Positions 15,838-23,780 of a DNA stretch of 25,950 nt are shown here, piece by piece. The stretch is from a virus. Made by a program: the position numbers and the translations under genes. Within the stretch, counting starts at the first letter, position 1; each line of letters begins with the position of its first letter. The DNA lies in the IMG/VR virus record IMGVR_UViG_3300043410_000211, positions 1 to 25,950 of that record; one strand, given 5' to 3'. Under the pieces are notes generated by a model. That model did not search any database and was not told where the DNA came from. It worked only from the letters and a program-made list of their open reading frames with translations.

Positions 15838-18234
15838 ATGGCCAGCATAATTAGAATTAAAAGATCGTCAGTAAGTGGTAATCCTACCACTCTTGGCGCA
15901 GGCGAACTAGCATACTCAGCACTAACAGATAACGGATCCAATGGTGGTGATCGCTTATACATCGGTATGGGTAGTGAAACTGCTGGTAACGCTGCGACTC
16001 ACGTTGTTATCGGTGGTAAATATTTCACTGATAAATTAGATCATACTCCAGGTACATTAACAGCATCATCAGCAATAATTACTGATTCGAACAATAAGGT
16101 TGATAATCTTAAAGTTGATAACCTTGATCTAAATGGTAATACCATTTCTTCTACTGATACTAATGGTGACTTGTTTATTACACCAAATGGTACTGGTAAA
16201 ACTGTTATTTCTAATGTTTATATCGGCGACACTTCTACATCATTACAAGAATATATTCAAGACGTAGCTGGTGGTGGTATTGTTGATAGCTCAGAAATTG
16301 ATGCGACATACGACGATACTGCTGGAACTACTTCATTAGCACTTAAGACTACTGGTGTTACTGCTGGTTCTTATGGTTCTGCCACTGCTATCCCAACATT
16401 CACTGTTGATAGTAAAGGTCGTTTATCTGCTGCTGGTTCTGTATCTGTTGCCACTACACTTAACTTAACTGGTGATACTGGTTCTGATGGTATTTCTTTA
16501 TTATCTGAGACATTGTCAGTTGTTGGTGGTGAAGGTATTGATACAGCAGTAACTGCAAATACATTAACAATTTCTGCTGAAGATGCAAGTACAACTAACA
16601 AGGGTGTTGCTTCTTTTGCCACTGCTAACTTTACTGTTACTTCTGGAGCAGTTGCTGCCAAAGATATAACTCTTGGTACTTCTACTCTTTCTCTTGGTTC
16701 TACTACTCTATCTCTTGCTGGTTTAACATCTCTTGGTGTTACTGGAAATACTACTATTGGTGGTACTTTAGGTGTAACAGGTGCGACTACTCTTAGTTCT
16801 ACTCTTGGTGTTGCTGGGGACTTTGCTGTTAACACTAATAAGTTTACTGTTTCTGCCACTTCTGGAAACACTAGCGTTGCTGGCACTCTTGGTGTAACAG
16901 GTAACTCTACTTTAGGTGGCACTCTAGCAGTAACTGGTGCTACAACTCTATCAAGCACATTAGCAGTAACAAACGATTTAACTGTTAATACCAATAAATT
17001 CACTGTTGCTGCTTCAACAGGTAACGTTACTGCTGCAGGTACTTTAGCAGTTACTGGCGCAACAACTTTATCAAGCACATTAGGTGTTACTGGTAATACA
17101 ACAGTTGGTGGAACTTTAGGTGTTACTGGAGTTGCGACTTTCGGTAACGTAATTGATATGAATGCTCACAAGATTACTAATCTTGCTGAGCCAACTGCTG
17201 ATTCTGATGCAGCTACAAAATATTATGTTGATGCTGCTCGTTCAGGATTGGACGTTAAAGGTTCTGTTCGTGCTGCTACAACTGCAAATATCACATTAAG
17301 TAATACACAGACTGTTGATGGAGTTTCTCTTTCTGTTGGCGATCGTGTTCTTGTTAAGAATCAATCTACTGGTTCTCAGAACGGTATTTACGTTGTTGCT
17401 GCTGGTTCATGGACTCGTGCAACTGACGCAGATAATAATCCAGGTGGTGAAGTTACTTCTGGAATGTTCTGTTTCGTTGAGGAAGGTACTGTAAACAGCG
17501 ATTGTGGATTCGTTCTAACGACTAACGACCCAATCACTCTTGGTACTACTGCTCTAGATTTTGCATTATTCTCAGCATCTGGAACTTTAATTGCTGGTAA
17601 TGGTCTAAGTAAGAATGGTTATACCCTTGAAGTAAACGTAGCTGGTTCTGGTGGCATTGAGATTGTATCTGATAATTTACAACTAAAATCATCTTTAGCT
17701 GGTGCTGGTTTAACGTATACTTCTGGTGTTCTAGATATCGTAGGTACTGCGAATCGTTTAACTGTAAACGCTGATAGTATTGATATTGCATCAACTTATG
17801 TTGGTCAGACTTCTATCACTACTCTTGGTACTATCGCCTCTGGCACTTGGCAAGCTGATATTATTAACCCAACTTATGGTGGTACTGGTGTTAATAATGG
17901 TTCTAAGACAATCACTCTTGGTGGCAACTTAACAACAAGTGGAGCATACGCATCGACATTCACGATGACAGGTGCCACTACTGTTACATTCCCAACTACT
18001 GGCACTCTAGCTACATTAGCTGGAACTGAAACATTAACTAATAAAACACTAACTTCTCCAACTGTTACTGGTGGTACAATCAATAACACAGTAATTGGTG
18101 GGACTACTGCTGCAGCTGGTTCGTTTACCACTCTAAGTGCATCAGGAACTATCACTGCTTCTGGTAATATCACTGGAGCTGGTGCATCAACTTCTACTCT
18201 CGATGGATTTAACATCGATGGTGGAACATACTAA
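15838..18234 (+). CDS. Long repetitive tail fibre protein (798 aa)
   Basis: The protein opens with MASIIRIKRSSVSGNPTTL...ELAYS, the short beta domain that starts many phage fibres (similar to the N-terminal domain of the Bordetella phage Mtd). Next come tandem units of the type LGVTGNTTIGGTLGVTGATT (about 16730-17140), which are low-complexity beta repeats of a trimeric shaft. A NLAEPTADSDAATKYYVDAA segment (about 17182-17240) leads into a domain seen in many fibre proteins (DRVLVKNQSTGSQNGIYVV, about 17340-17402). The C-terminus repeats LTNKTLTSPTVTGGTIN. Unlike the other two fibres it lacks an S74 chaperone and ends in FNIDGGTY. GGAG precedes the ATG. Host recognition or shaft function is inferred. 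Confidence 0.85.
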   Translation: MASIIRIKRSSVSGNPTTLGAGELAYSALTDNGSNGGDRLYIGMGSETAGNAATHVVIGGKYFTDKLDHTPGTLTASSAIITDSNNKVDNLKVDNLDLNGNTISSTDTNGDLFITPNGTGKTVISNVYIGDTSTSLQEYIQDVAGGGIVDSSEIDATYDDTAGTTSLALKTTGVTAGSYGSATAIPTFTVDSKGRLSAAGSVSVATTLNLTGDTGSDGISLLSETLSVVGGEGIDTAVTANTLTISAEDASTTNKGVASFATANFTVTSGAVAAKDITLGTSTLSLGSTTLSLAGLTSLGVTGNTTIGGTLGVTGATTLSSTLGVAGDFAVNTNKFTVSATSGNTSVAGTLGVTGNSTLGGTLAVTGATTLSSTLAVTNDLTVNTNKFTVAASTGNVTAAGTLAVTGATTLSSTLGVTGNTTVGGTLGVTGVATFGNVIDMNAHKITNLAEPTADSDAATKYYVDAARSGLDVKGSVRAATTANITLSNTQTVDGVSLSVGDRVLVKNQSTGSQNGIYVVAAGSWTRATDADNNPGGEVTSGMFCFVEEGTVNSDCGFVLTTNDPITLGTTALDFALFSASGTLIAGNGLSKNGYTLEVNVAGSGGIEIVSDNLQLKSSLAGAGLTYTSGVLDIVGTANRLTVNADSIDIASTYVGQTSITTLGTIASGTWQADIINPTYGGTGVNNGSKTITLGGNLTTSGAYASTFTMTGATTVTFPTTGTLATLAGTETLTNKTLTSPTVTGGTINNTVIGGTTAAAGSFTTLSASGTITASGNITGAGASTSTLDGFNIDGGTY
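16360..16410 (+). repeat. 51-bp exact repeat shared with the S74 fibre gene (copy 1)
   Basis: The same 51 bases occur at 18884-18934 in the 937-aa fibre. They encode TAGSYGSATAIPTFTVD. The exact match includes synonymous positions, pointing to recent recombination or conversion between the two fibre genes. Confidence 0.88.
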
Positions 18235-18237
18235 ATA
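18231..18237 (+). promoter_or_regulatory. CTAAATA box at the end of the long fibre gene
   Basis: CTAAATA overlaps the stop codon of the 798-aa fibre gene and lies 76 bases before the next ATG, just upstream of a G-rich hairpin. This is the third CTAAATA-then-hairpin arrangement in this window. Confidence 0.35.
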
Positions 18238-18245
18238 ATTGAATA

Positions 18246-18281
18246 GGGTGGGCACTACCCACCCAAGTAGTTATTACTACT
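18246..18281 (+). terminator. Tandem hairpins between fibre genes, possible terminator
   Basis: GGGTGGG and CCCACCC pair around a CACTA loop (18246-18264), and a second small hairpin AGTAGT-TATT-ACTACT follows (18266-18281). No T run directly follows the first stem; a TTCTTTTTA run comes only at about 18292. It may be a weak terminator, an RNA-end stabiliser or a processing site. Confidence 0.5.
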
Positions 18282-18313
18282 CAGTATTGTGTTCTTTTTA
18301 GAATAAAGGTATT

Positions 18314-18550
18314 ATGGCAAACAACATTATTCTCAAAAAATCCTCTCAACCTGGAAAGGTTCCTACGACATCAGATTTACAGTATGGAGAGGTTGCGTTA
18401 AACTATGCTGATGGTAAATTATTTTATAAGAACGCCAATAATGAAATCGATTCTATATCTAATGGTAGCTCTACTGGTGGTGGTATATCGATAGATTTTG
18501 GTTCTGTTGTAGAATCAGTATTAAGCGACCAAGATTTTGGTACGCTATAA
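18314..18550 (+). CDS. Small fibre-associated protein with fibre-type N-terminal domain
   Basis: The 78-aa protein begins MANNIILKKSSQPGKVPTTSDLQYGEVALNY and continues DGKLFYKN: the same fibre-start beta domain as in the neighbouring long fibres, but with almost nothing after it. The end, DFGSVVESVLSDQDFGTL, is acidic. It may be a short connector or capping subunit that uses the shared domain to dock, or a remnant of a longer fibre. The frame is clean and AAAGG precedes the ATG, so I consider it functional. The next gene starts 15 bases later and carries the same domain type. Confidence 0.75.
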   Translation: MANNIILKKSSQPGKVPTTSDLQYGEVALNYADGKLFYKNANNEIDSISNGSSTGGGISIDFGSVVESVLSDQDFGTL

Positions 18551-18565
18551 AATAAGGGAATAATA

Positions 18566-21379
18566 ATGGCTGTACAAGTACAACTTAGAAGAGGTACAAC
18601 TACTCAACACTCAACGTTCACTGGCGCAATTGGTGAGGTGACGATTGATACAACAAATGACTCATTAAGAGTTCATGATAATGTAACTGCTGGTGGTTTT
18701 GAAACCGCACGTGCTGATTTATCTAATATAGTTTCTATCTCAAATGCTAAATTAGCAAACTCTACAATTTCTGGAGTTTCTTTAGGTTCAAATTTAAATA
18801 GTTTAACCATTGGTACTGGGCTTTCTGGAACTTCATACAATGGTTCTTCTGCAGTTACTATTGATCTTGCTAATACATCAGTAACTGCTGGTTCTTATGG
18901 TTCTGCCACTGCTATCCCAACATTCACTGTTGATGCTCAAGGACGTATTACCGCAGCATCAACAGCAACAGTTTCTTCTACATTACCAATCGCTGGCGAC
19001 ACTGGTACTGATAATGTATCTTTATTATCAGACACGCTAACTTTTGTTGGTGGAACTGGGTTAGATTCTGCAGTCACAAATAATACAGTAACATTTAACA
19101 TTGATTCAACTGTCGCCACTCTATCTGGCACACAAACCCTAACAAATAAAACAATCGCTGCTGGTTCTAATACTATCAGTGGTTTAACTAATAGTAACCT
19201 TTCTGGTACTGCTGGTATTACAAATGCCAATTTAGCTAACAGTGCTGTAACAGTTGGTACAACAAGTATTAGTTTAGGATCATCTAGTACAACTCTAGCT
19301 GGCTTAACATCAGTAACATCATCAAGTTTCGTTGGTGCTTTAACAGGTAACGCTAGCACTGCGACAACATTGGCAACTGCTCGTGCAATTCAAGGTGTAA
19401 ACTTTGATGGTTCTGCGGCAATTACTGTTGTTACTGCTGGTACTGGTGTTTCTGTTTCTGGAACACAAGTTTCTATTGGTCAAGCAGTTGGTACAGGTGA
19501 TAGTCCATCATTCACTAACTTAACATTAAGTGGTGATTTAACTGTTAATGGTACTACTACAACTATAAATTCTACAACAATTAGTGTTGACGATAAAAAT
19601 ATTGAACTTGGTTCAGTAACAACACCAACAAATACAACAGCTGATGGTGGTGGTATTACTCTTAAGGGTGCGACTGATAAAACATTAAATTGGGTAAATG
19701 CTACTTCTGCTTGGACATCGTCAGAGCACTTAAATCTAGCTTCTGCTAAAGCATATTATATTGCTGGTACTTCTGTTTTAAGCGCAACGACTCTTGGTTC
19801 TGGCGTAACTGCTTCTTCTTTGACTAGTGTTGGCACAATAACATCAGGAACTTGGTCTGGTTCTTTTGGCGCAGTGTCTGGAGCAAATCTAACATCGCTA
19901 ACTGCTGGTAATCTTTCTGGTACATTACCTTCTGCAGTTCTTGGTAACTCTACTGCTTATATTGGTACTACTGCAGTTACGCTAAATCGTTCTTCTGCTA
20001 ACTTAGCGTTGACAGGCATTTCTTCAGTAACATTACCTGGATCTACTTCTGGTACTGTTCAGATAGTTCCTGCTGCAGCAGTTGGTACTGGAACAGTTCT
20101 AACTATCCCAGCAACAACTGGTACAATTGTTACTACTGGCGACTCAGGAACAGTAACAAATACAATGTTAGCTGGTTCCATCGCCAATGCTAAATTATCA
20201 AACTCTACAATTTCAGGTGTATCTCTGGGTTCTAACCTGAATGCCCTAACCATTGGTACTGGTCTATCTGGTACTTCTTATAATGGTTCTGGTGCAGTTA
20301 CTATCGCACTTGCCAATACAGCAGTAACTGCTGGCTCTTACACTAATGCAAACGTAACTATTGATGCTCAAGGTCGTATTACTTCTGCGAGTAATGGTAC
20401 GGCAGGCACAGTAACTTCTGTTGCTATGACAGTTCCAACAGGGTTGTCTATATCAGGTACTCCTATTACTACATCAGGTACACTTGCTTTAACATTAACT
20501 GCTGGTTATTCTATTCCTACCACAGCAAGTCAAACTAACTGGGACAGTGCTTATACACAGCGTCTACAATGGGATGGTGGCTCAACTAATTTAACTGCAT
20601 CAACAGGCAGAACATCTTTGGGTGCTACAACTCTTGGTGGTAATTTATTTACTATCACTAATCCATCAGCAGTCACATTCCCTAGATTTAATGCCGATAA
20701 TACTGTTTCAGCTTTAGATGCTGCCACATTCCGTACAGCAATTGGCGCAGGTACTTCATCAACAACTGGTACAGTGACGTCTATCGCCACTGGAACTGGT
20801 TTGTCTGGTGGTACAATTACTACAAGTGGTACGATCTCTCTTGCCAATACCACTGTTACTGCTGGTTCTTATACTAATACAAACATTACAGTTGATGCTC
20901 AAGGACGTATTACCGCAGCGTCTTCTGGATCAAGTGGTGGTGTTTCTTCATTGGCAGCTGGAACATACTTATCAGTTAGTGGTTCAACTGGTGCTGTTAC
21001 TGTTAGTACAAATGCTACATCAGCTAATACTATTTCTACTTTAGTTGCTCGAGATGGATCTGGAAATTCATACCACGGAACTCTTTATGCTTCTGCACAC
21101 CAAGTTTCTTCTGACGTCAGATTAAAGACTGATGTTGTTAACAGTAGTTATGGTTTAGATAGTGTTATGCAATTACGTTCTGTTAAATATATTAAGAACG
21201 AAAAACCTGAGATTGGTTTTATTGCCCAAGAAGTTGAACAAATTATTCCAGAATTTGTTGGAATCCAAGAAGATGGTATTAAAACATTGAATTATGCGCA
21301 AATGGTTTCTGTTTTAGTTAAAGCAGTTCAAGAACTTAAAGCTGAAGTTGATACACTTAAAGCTCAATTAGGAAAATAA
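18566..21379 (+). CDS. Long tail fibre protein with S74-type chaperone (937 aa)
   Basis: The first 50 residues (MAVQVQLRRGTTTQHSTF...GEVTIDTTNDSLRVHD) form the fibre-start domain. The shaft is Ser/Thr/Gly-rich with a large internal duplication: residues 60-132 recur near 541-610 (NAKL.NSTISGVSLGSNLN), and a shorter third copy lies near 745-790 (NTTVTAGSYTNTNITVDAQG). The C-terminus from 848 is an S74 intramolecular chaperone, SSDVRLKTDVV, with Ser849 and Lys854 in the S-D-x-R-x-K self-cleavage motif, then KPEIGFIAQEVE and a trimerising helix. It is closely similar to the S74 region of the fibre at 8196-9371. A receptor-binding role is likely. AAGGGAA precedes the ATG; gp13 starts two bases after its stop. 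Confidence 0.88.
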   Translation: MAVQVQLRRGTTTQHSTFTGAIGEVTIDTTNDSLRVHDNVTAGGFETARADLSNIVSISNAKLANSTISGVSLGSNLNSLTIGTGLSGTSYNGSSAVTIDLANTSVTAGSYGSATAIPTFTVDAQGRITAASTATVSSTLPIAGDTGTDNVSLLSDTLTFVGGTGLDSAVTNNTVTFNIDSTVATLSGTQTLTNKTIAAGSNTISGLTNSNLSGTAGITNANLANSAVTVGTTSISLGSSSTTLAGLTSVTSSSFVGALTGNASTATTLATARAIQGVNFDGSAAITVVTAGTGVSVSGTQVSIGQAVGTGDSPSFTNLTLSGDLTVNGTTTTINSTTISVDDKNIELGSVTTPTNTTADGGGITLKGATDKTLNWVNATSAWTSSEHLNLASAKAYYIAGTSVLSATTLGSGVTASSLTSVGTITSGTWSGSFGAVSGANLTSLTAGNLSGTLPSAVLGNSTAYIGTTAVTLNRSSANLALTGISSVTLPGSTSGTVQIVPAAAVGTGTVLTIPATTGTIVTTGDSGTVTNTMLAGSIANAKLSNSTISGVSLGSNLNALTIGTGLSGTSYNGSGAVTIALANTAVTAGSYTNANVTIDAQGRITSASNGTAGTVTSVAMTVPTGLSISGTPITTSGTLALTLTAGYSIPTTASQTNWDSAYTQRLQWDGGSTNLTASTGRTSLGATTLGGNLFTITNPSAVTFPRFNADNTVSALDAATFRTAIGAGTSSTTGTVTSIATGTGLSGGTITTSGTISLANTTVTAGSYTNTNITVDAQGRITAASSGSSGGVSSLAAGTYLSVSGSTGAVTVSTNATSANTISTLVARDGSGNSYHGTLYASAHQVSSDVRLKTDVVNSSYGLDSVMQLRSVKYIKNEKPEIGFIAQEVEQIIPEFVGIQEDGIKTLNYAQMVSVLVKAVQELKAEVDTLKAQLGK
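18743..18961 (+). repeat. Internal fibre duplication, copy 1
   Basis: This segment encodes residues 60-132 of the 937-aa fibre and recurs, diverged at the DNA level, at 20186-20395. Conserved words are STISGVSLGSNLN and TIGTGLSGTSYNGS. Confidence 0.85.
18884..18934 (+). repeat. 51-bp exact repeat shared with the 798-aa fibre (copy 2)
   Basis: This is identical to 16360-16410. It lies inside the internal duplication's first copy, but the second copy (20186-20395) has a different sequence at this point, so it was probably acquired after the duplication. Confidence 0.88.
20186..20395 (+). repeat. Internal fibre duplication, copy 2
   Basis: This second copy of the unit at 18743-18961 is slightly shorter: it reads TAGSYTNANVTIDAQGRIT where copy 1 carries the 51-bp shared segment. 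A third partial copy lies near 20800-20925. Confidence 0.85.
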
Positions 21380-21380
21380 A

Positions 21381-22118
21381 ATGGCTGTTGATTCAAGAGA
21401 AAGTTTAAAACAATATGCTCTAAGAGCTCTTGGTGCTCCAGTATTAGAGATCAACGTTGACGATGATCAATTAGAAGATCGACTAACTGAAGCACTTGAG
21501 TATTGGAGACAATACCACTACGATGGTGTTGAAAAAGTTTACATGAAACATACAGTAACCTCCACTGATCTTACGAATAGATATATCACTATCCCAGAAT
21601 TAGTTTATGGGATTTATCGTGTCATTCCAGTGACGCAAACACAATCATCAAAAAACATGTTTGATATTCAATATCAACTTCGTCTTCATGATTTATATGA
21701 TCTAACATCCACTTCAATCATTTACTATACCACAGTAATGAGTCATATCGCTTTATTGGATATGGAATTAAATGGACAACAAGGATTTAGATTCAATCGT
21801 TTACAAGGAAAATTATTCATTGATTGCGATTGGGAAACTGAATTAAAAGAAGGATCTATCATTGTGTTTGAGTGTTATCGTGTTTTAGATCCAGCAGAAT
21901 ACACGAAAGTTTGGGGCGATCCTTGGTTGAAGCACTATGTTACTGCTCTATTTAAAAGACAATGGGCAGTAAACATTAAAAAGTTTTCTGGAATTCAACT
22001 TCCAGGTGGCGTGACGTTAGATGGTAATGCTCTTTATGACGAAGCAATCGGAGAAATAAAAGAATTGGAAGATGATTTAATGCATAAATCAGCTCCTCTT
22101 GACTTTTTCTTAGGATAA
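21381..22118 (+). CDS. 13: Neck protein gp13-like
   Basis: The 245-aa protein has the features of the T4-like cyanophage gp13 family: LEINVDDDQLEDRLTEALEY near the start, NRYITIPE, KVWGDPWLKHYVTALFKRQW in the last third and the KKFSGIQLPGGVTLDG segment. gp13 and gp14 form the neck that seals the filled head and joins it to the tail. T4 gp13 is 309 residues, so this is the shorter marine form. It starts two bases after the fibre stop and is separated by one base from gp14, making a neck operon with gp15 and gp17. Confidence 0.9.
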   Translation: MAVDSRESLKQYALRALGAPVLEINVDDDQLEDRLTEALEYWRQYHYDGVEKVYMKHTVTSTDLTNRYITIPELVYGIYRVIPVTQTQSSKNMFDIQYQLRLHDLYDLTSTSIIYYTTVMSHIALLDMELNGQQGFRFNRLQGKLFIDCDWETELKEGSIIVFECYRVLDPAEYTKVWGDPWLKHYVTALFKRQWAVNIKKFSGIQLPGGVTLDGNALYDEAIGEIKELEDDLMHKSAPLDFFLG

Positions 22119-22119
22119 T

Positions 22120-23034
22120 ATGACAACAACAAACGTATACTTTTCTCATGGTACTCGTAACGAACAATACCTAGTTGAAGATTTAATTATTGAATCTTTG
22201 CGTATGTATGGTAATGAGGTTATGTACATTCCAAGAACTCTTGTTTCTAAGGATGAGATCCTAGGAGAAGATCGTTTATCTCAATTTAAAACAGCTTTTC
22301 CTATTGAAATGTATTTTGAGAATGTAGATTCTTTTTCTGGTCAAGGTGCATTTATTCAAAAGTTTGGTTTAATGATGGAGCAATCAGCTACATTGGTAGT
22401 TGCTCGCCGTAGATGGGAACAATTTGTTGGTAGATATGGTGTAACAACTCTACCTAATCGACCAAATGAGGGAGATTTAATTTACTTTCCATTGACTAAA
22501 GGATTGTTTGAAATTAAATTTGTCACACATCAAGACCCATTCTATCAACTTGGTAAATTATATGTTTACAAACTTCAAGTTGAATTATTCCAATATGCTT
22601 CTGAACGTATTGATACTGGAATAGCAGAAGTTGATGTATTCGAAACATTAAAAACATTCTCAACTAATACAACAAGAAGTGGTTTTGGTGAGATAACTGG
22701 ATTAACGTTAAGTAGTTCTGGTTCTGGATATACATCTGCACCTGACGTGTCGTTCACATCAAGTTCTGGTTCGGGTGCTGCAGCTACAGCAACACTTGGT
22801 ACTGGTGCTAATGCTGGTAAGGTAGTAAGTATAACACTAACAAATCCAGGAACAGGATATCAAGTTGCACCTATTATTGATTTTATTGGTGGTGGTGGAA
22901 TTGGTGCCATCGCAACATGCACAATATCAACAAATATAGATAAACCAGATTCGTTTGGTGATAACAACAAATTTAAAGAAGAATCAGAAAATATTTTATT
23001 CAATGAGAATAATCCGTTTGGGGATGTAGTTTAA
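22120..23034 (+). CDS. 14: Neck protein gp14-like with inserted beta-repeat module
   Basis: Residues 1-190 are typical gp14: VYFSHGTRNEQYLVEDLIIE, VMYIPRTLVSKDEILGED and FGLMMEQSATLVVARRRWEQ. gp14 is the second neck protein at the head-tail joint. Residues 192-271 (22693-22932) are an inserted Gly/Ser/Thr beta module with SGSGYTSAPDVSF and NPGTGYQVAPIIDF, after which the usual acidic gp14 tail returns (DNNKFKEESENILFNENNPF). With 304 residues it exceeds T4 gp14 (256). The same kind of module is found in the gp8-like protein and in the sheath. The stop overlaps the gp15 start codon (TAATG). Confidence 0.9.
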   Translation: MTTTNVYFSHGTRNEQYLVEDLIIESLRMYGNEVMYIPRTLVSKDEILGEDRLSQFKTAFPIEMYFENVDSFSGQGAFIQKFGLMMEQSATLVVARRRWEQFVGRYGVTTLPNRPNEGDLIYFPLTKGLFEIKFVTHQDPFYQLGKLYVYKLQVELFQYASERIDTGIAEVDVFETLKTFSTNTTRSGFGEITGLTLSSSGSGYTSAPDVSFTSSSGSGAAATATLGTGANAGKVVSITLTNPGTGYQVAPIIDFIGGGGIGAIATCTISTNIDKPDSFGDNNKFKEESENILFNENNPFGDVV

Positions 23035-23780
23035 TGTTAAATAATCAAGTATTTTATCACGGTGTTATTCGAAAAACAATCGTATCTTTTGGTAGATTGT
23101 TTAGTAGCATATACATAGATCGCAAAGAAGGCGATTCTGTAAATGGAACTACAATACAACGTGTACAAGTTCCATTAGCATACGCACCAAAAGAAAAATG
23201 GTTAGTTCGTATAGATTCAGACCCAACTCTTGAAGGTAATACATATACAACTTTACCAAGAATGTCTTTTGAGATTACTGGTTATTCGTATGATCCTTCT
23301 CGTAAAGTTAATCGCATGAACAAGATAACTTGTGGTGTCGGTACAACATCAATGAACACATTATATACTCCAGTTCCATATAACATTGACATATCTCTTT
23401 ACGTTCTAACAAAAACACAAGAAGATGGTCTTCAAATCATCGAACAGATTCTTCCAACGTTCACTCCAGAATACACATTGTCAATTAAAACTATTGACGA
23501 CATGAATTTAGTACTTGATGTTCCAGTCATTTTAAACAGTATAACAGTACAAGACGACTATGATGGCGATTTTCAACTTCGTAGATTTGTGACTCATACG
23601 TTAAACTTCACACTAAAGACAAACTTATTTGGACCAACAAGTAATCAGGGTGTTATCACTCAGGTTGCAGCAAATATTGGTCAAGACGAAACATTTGTTA
23701 ATCCAAATAGAACTTATGTGGCAGAAGGTGACCCAACAACTGCTACAGTCTCTAACGAAAACTGGCAAGATAATTTCTAA
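23034..23780 (+). CDS. 15: Tail sheath stabiliser gp15-like
   Basis: The 248-aa protein begins MLNNQVFYHGVIRKTIVSFG and contains RVQVPLAYAPKEKWLVR and LPRMSFEITGYSYDPSRK, diagnostic of the gp15 family. gp15 caps the tail tube and sheath and connects the tail to the neck. Its length is close to T4 gp15 (272). The start overlaps the gp14 stop and its own stop overlaps the start of the terminase gene, so translation of gp14-gp15-gp17 is probably coupled. In T4 the small terminase gene 16 lies between 15 and 17; here there is no room for it. Confidence 0.92.
   Translation: MLNNQVFYHGVIRKTIVSFGRLFSSIYIDRKEGDSVNGTTIQRVQVPLAYAPKEKWLVRIDSDPTLEGNTYTTLPRMSFEITGYSYDPSRKVNRMNKITCGVGTTSMNTLYTPVPYNIDISLYVLTKTQEDGLQIIEQILPTFTPEYTLSIKTIDDMNLVLDVPVILNSITVQDDYDGDFQLRRFVTHTLNFTLKTNLFGPTSNQGVITQVAANIGQDETFVNPNRTYVAEGDPTTATVSNENWQDNF

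Noticed and set aside
15838-15960. Diversity-generating retroelement, suggested by the Mtd-like fibre N-terminus
   Set aside because: No reverse transcriptase gene or template/variable repeat pair with adenine-specific differences was found, and the Mtd-like start is widespread in ordinary fibres.
16371-17078. A 235-codon open frame on the minus strand within the 798-aa fibre gene
   Set aside because: It mirrors the Ser/Thr/Gly repeat coding of the plus strand, has a Val/Pro-rich translation without family features and no ribosome site; it is a shadow of the fibre gene. The same holds for other long minus-strand frames in fibre genes.
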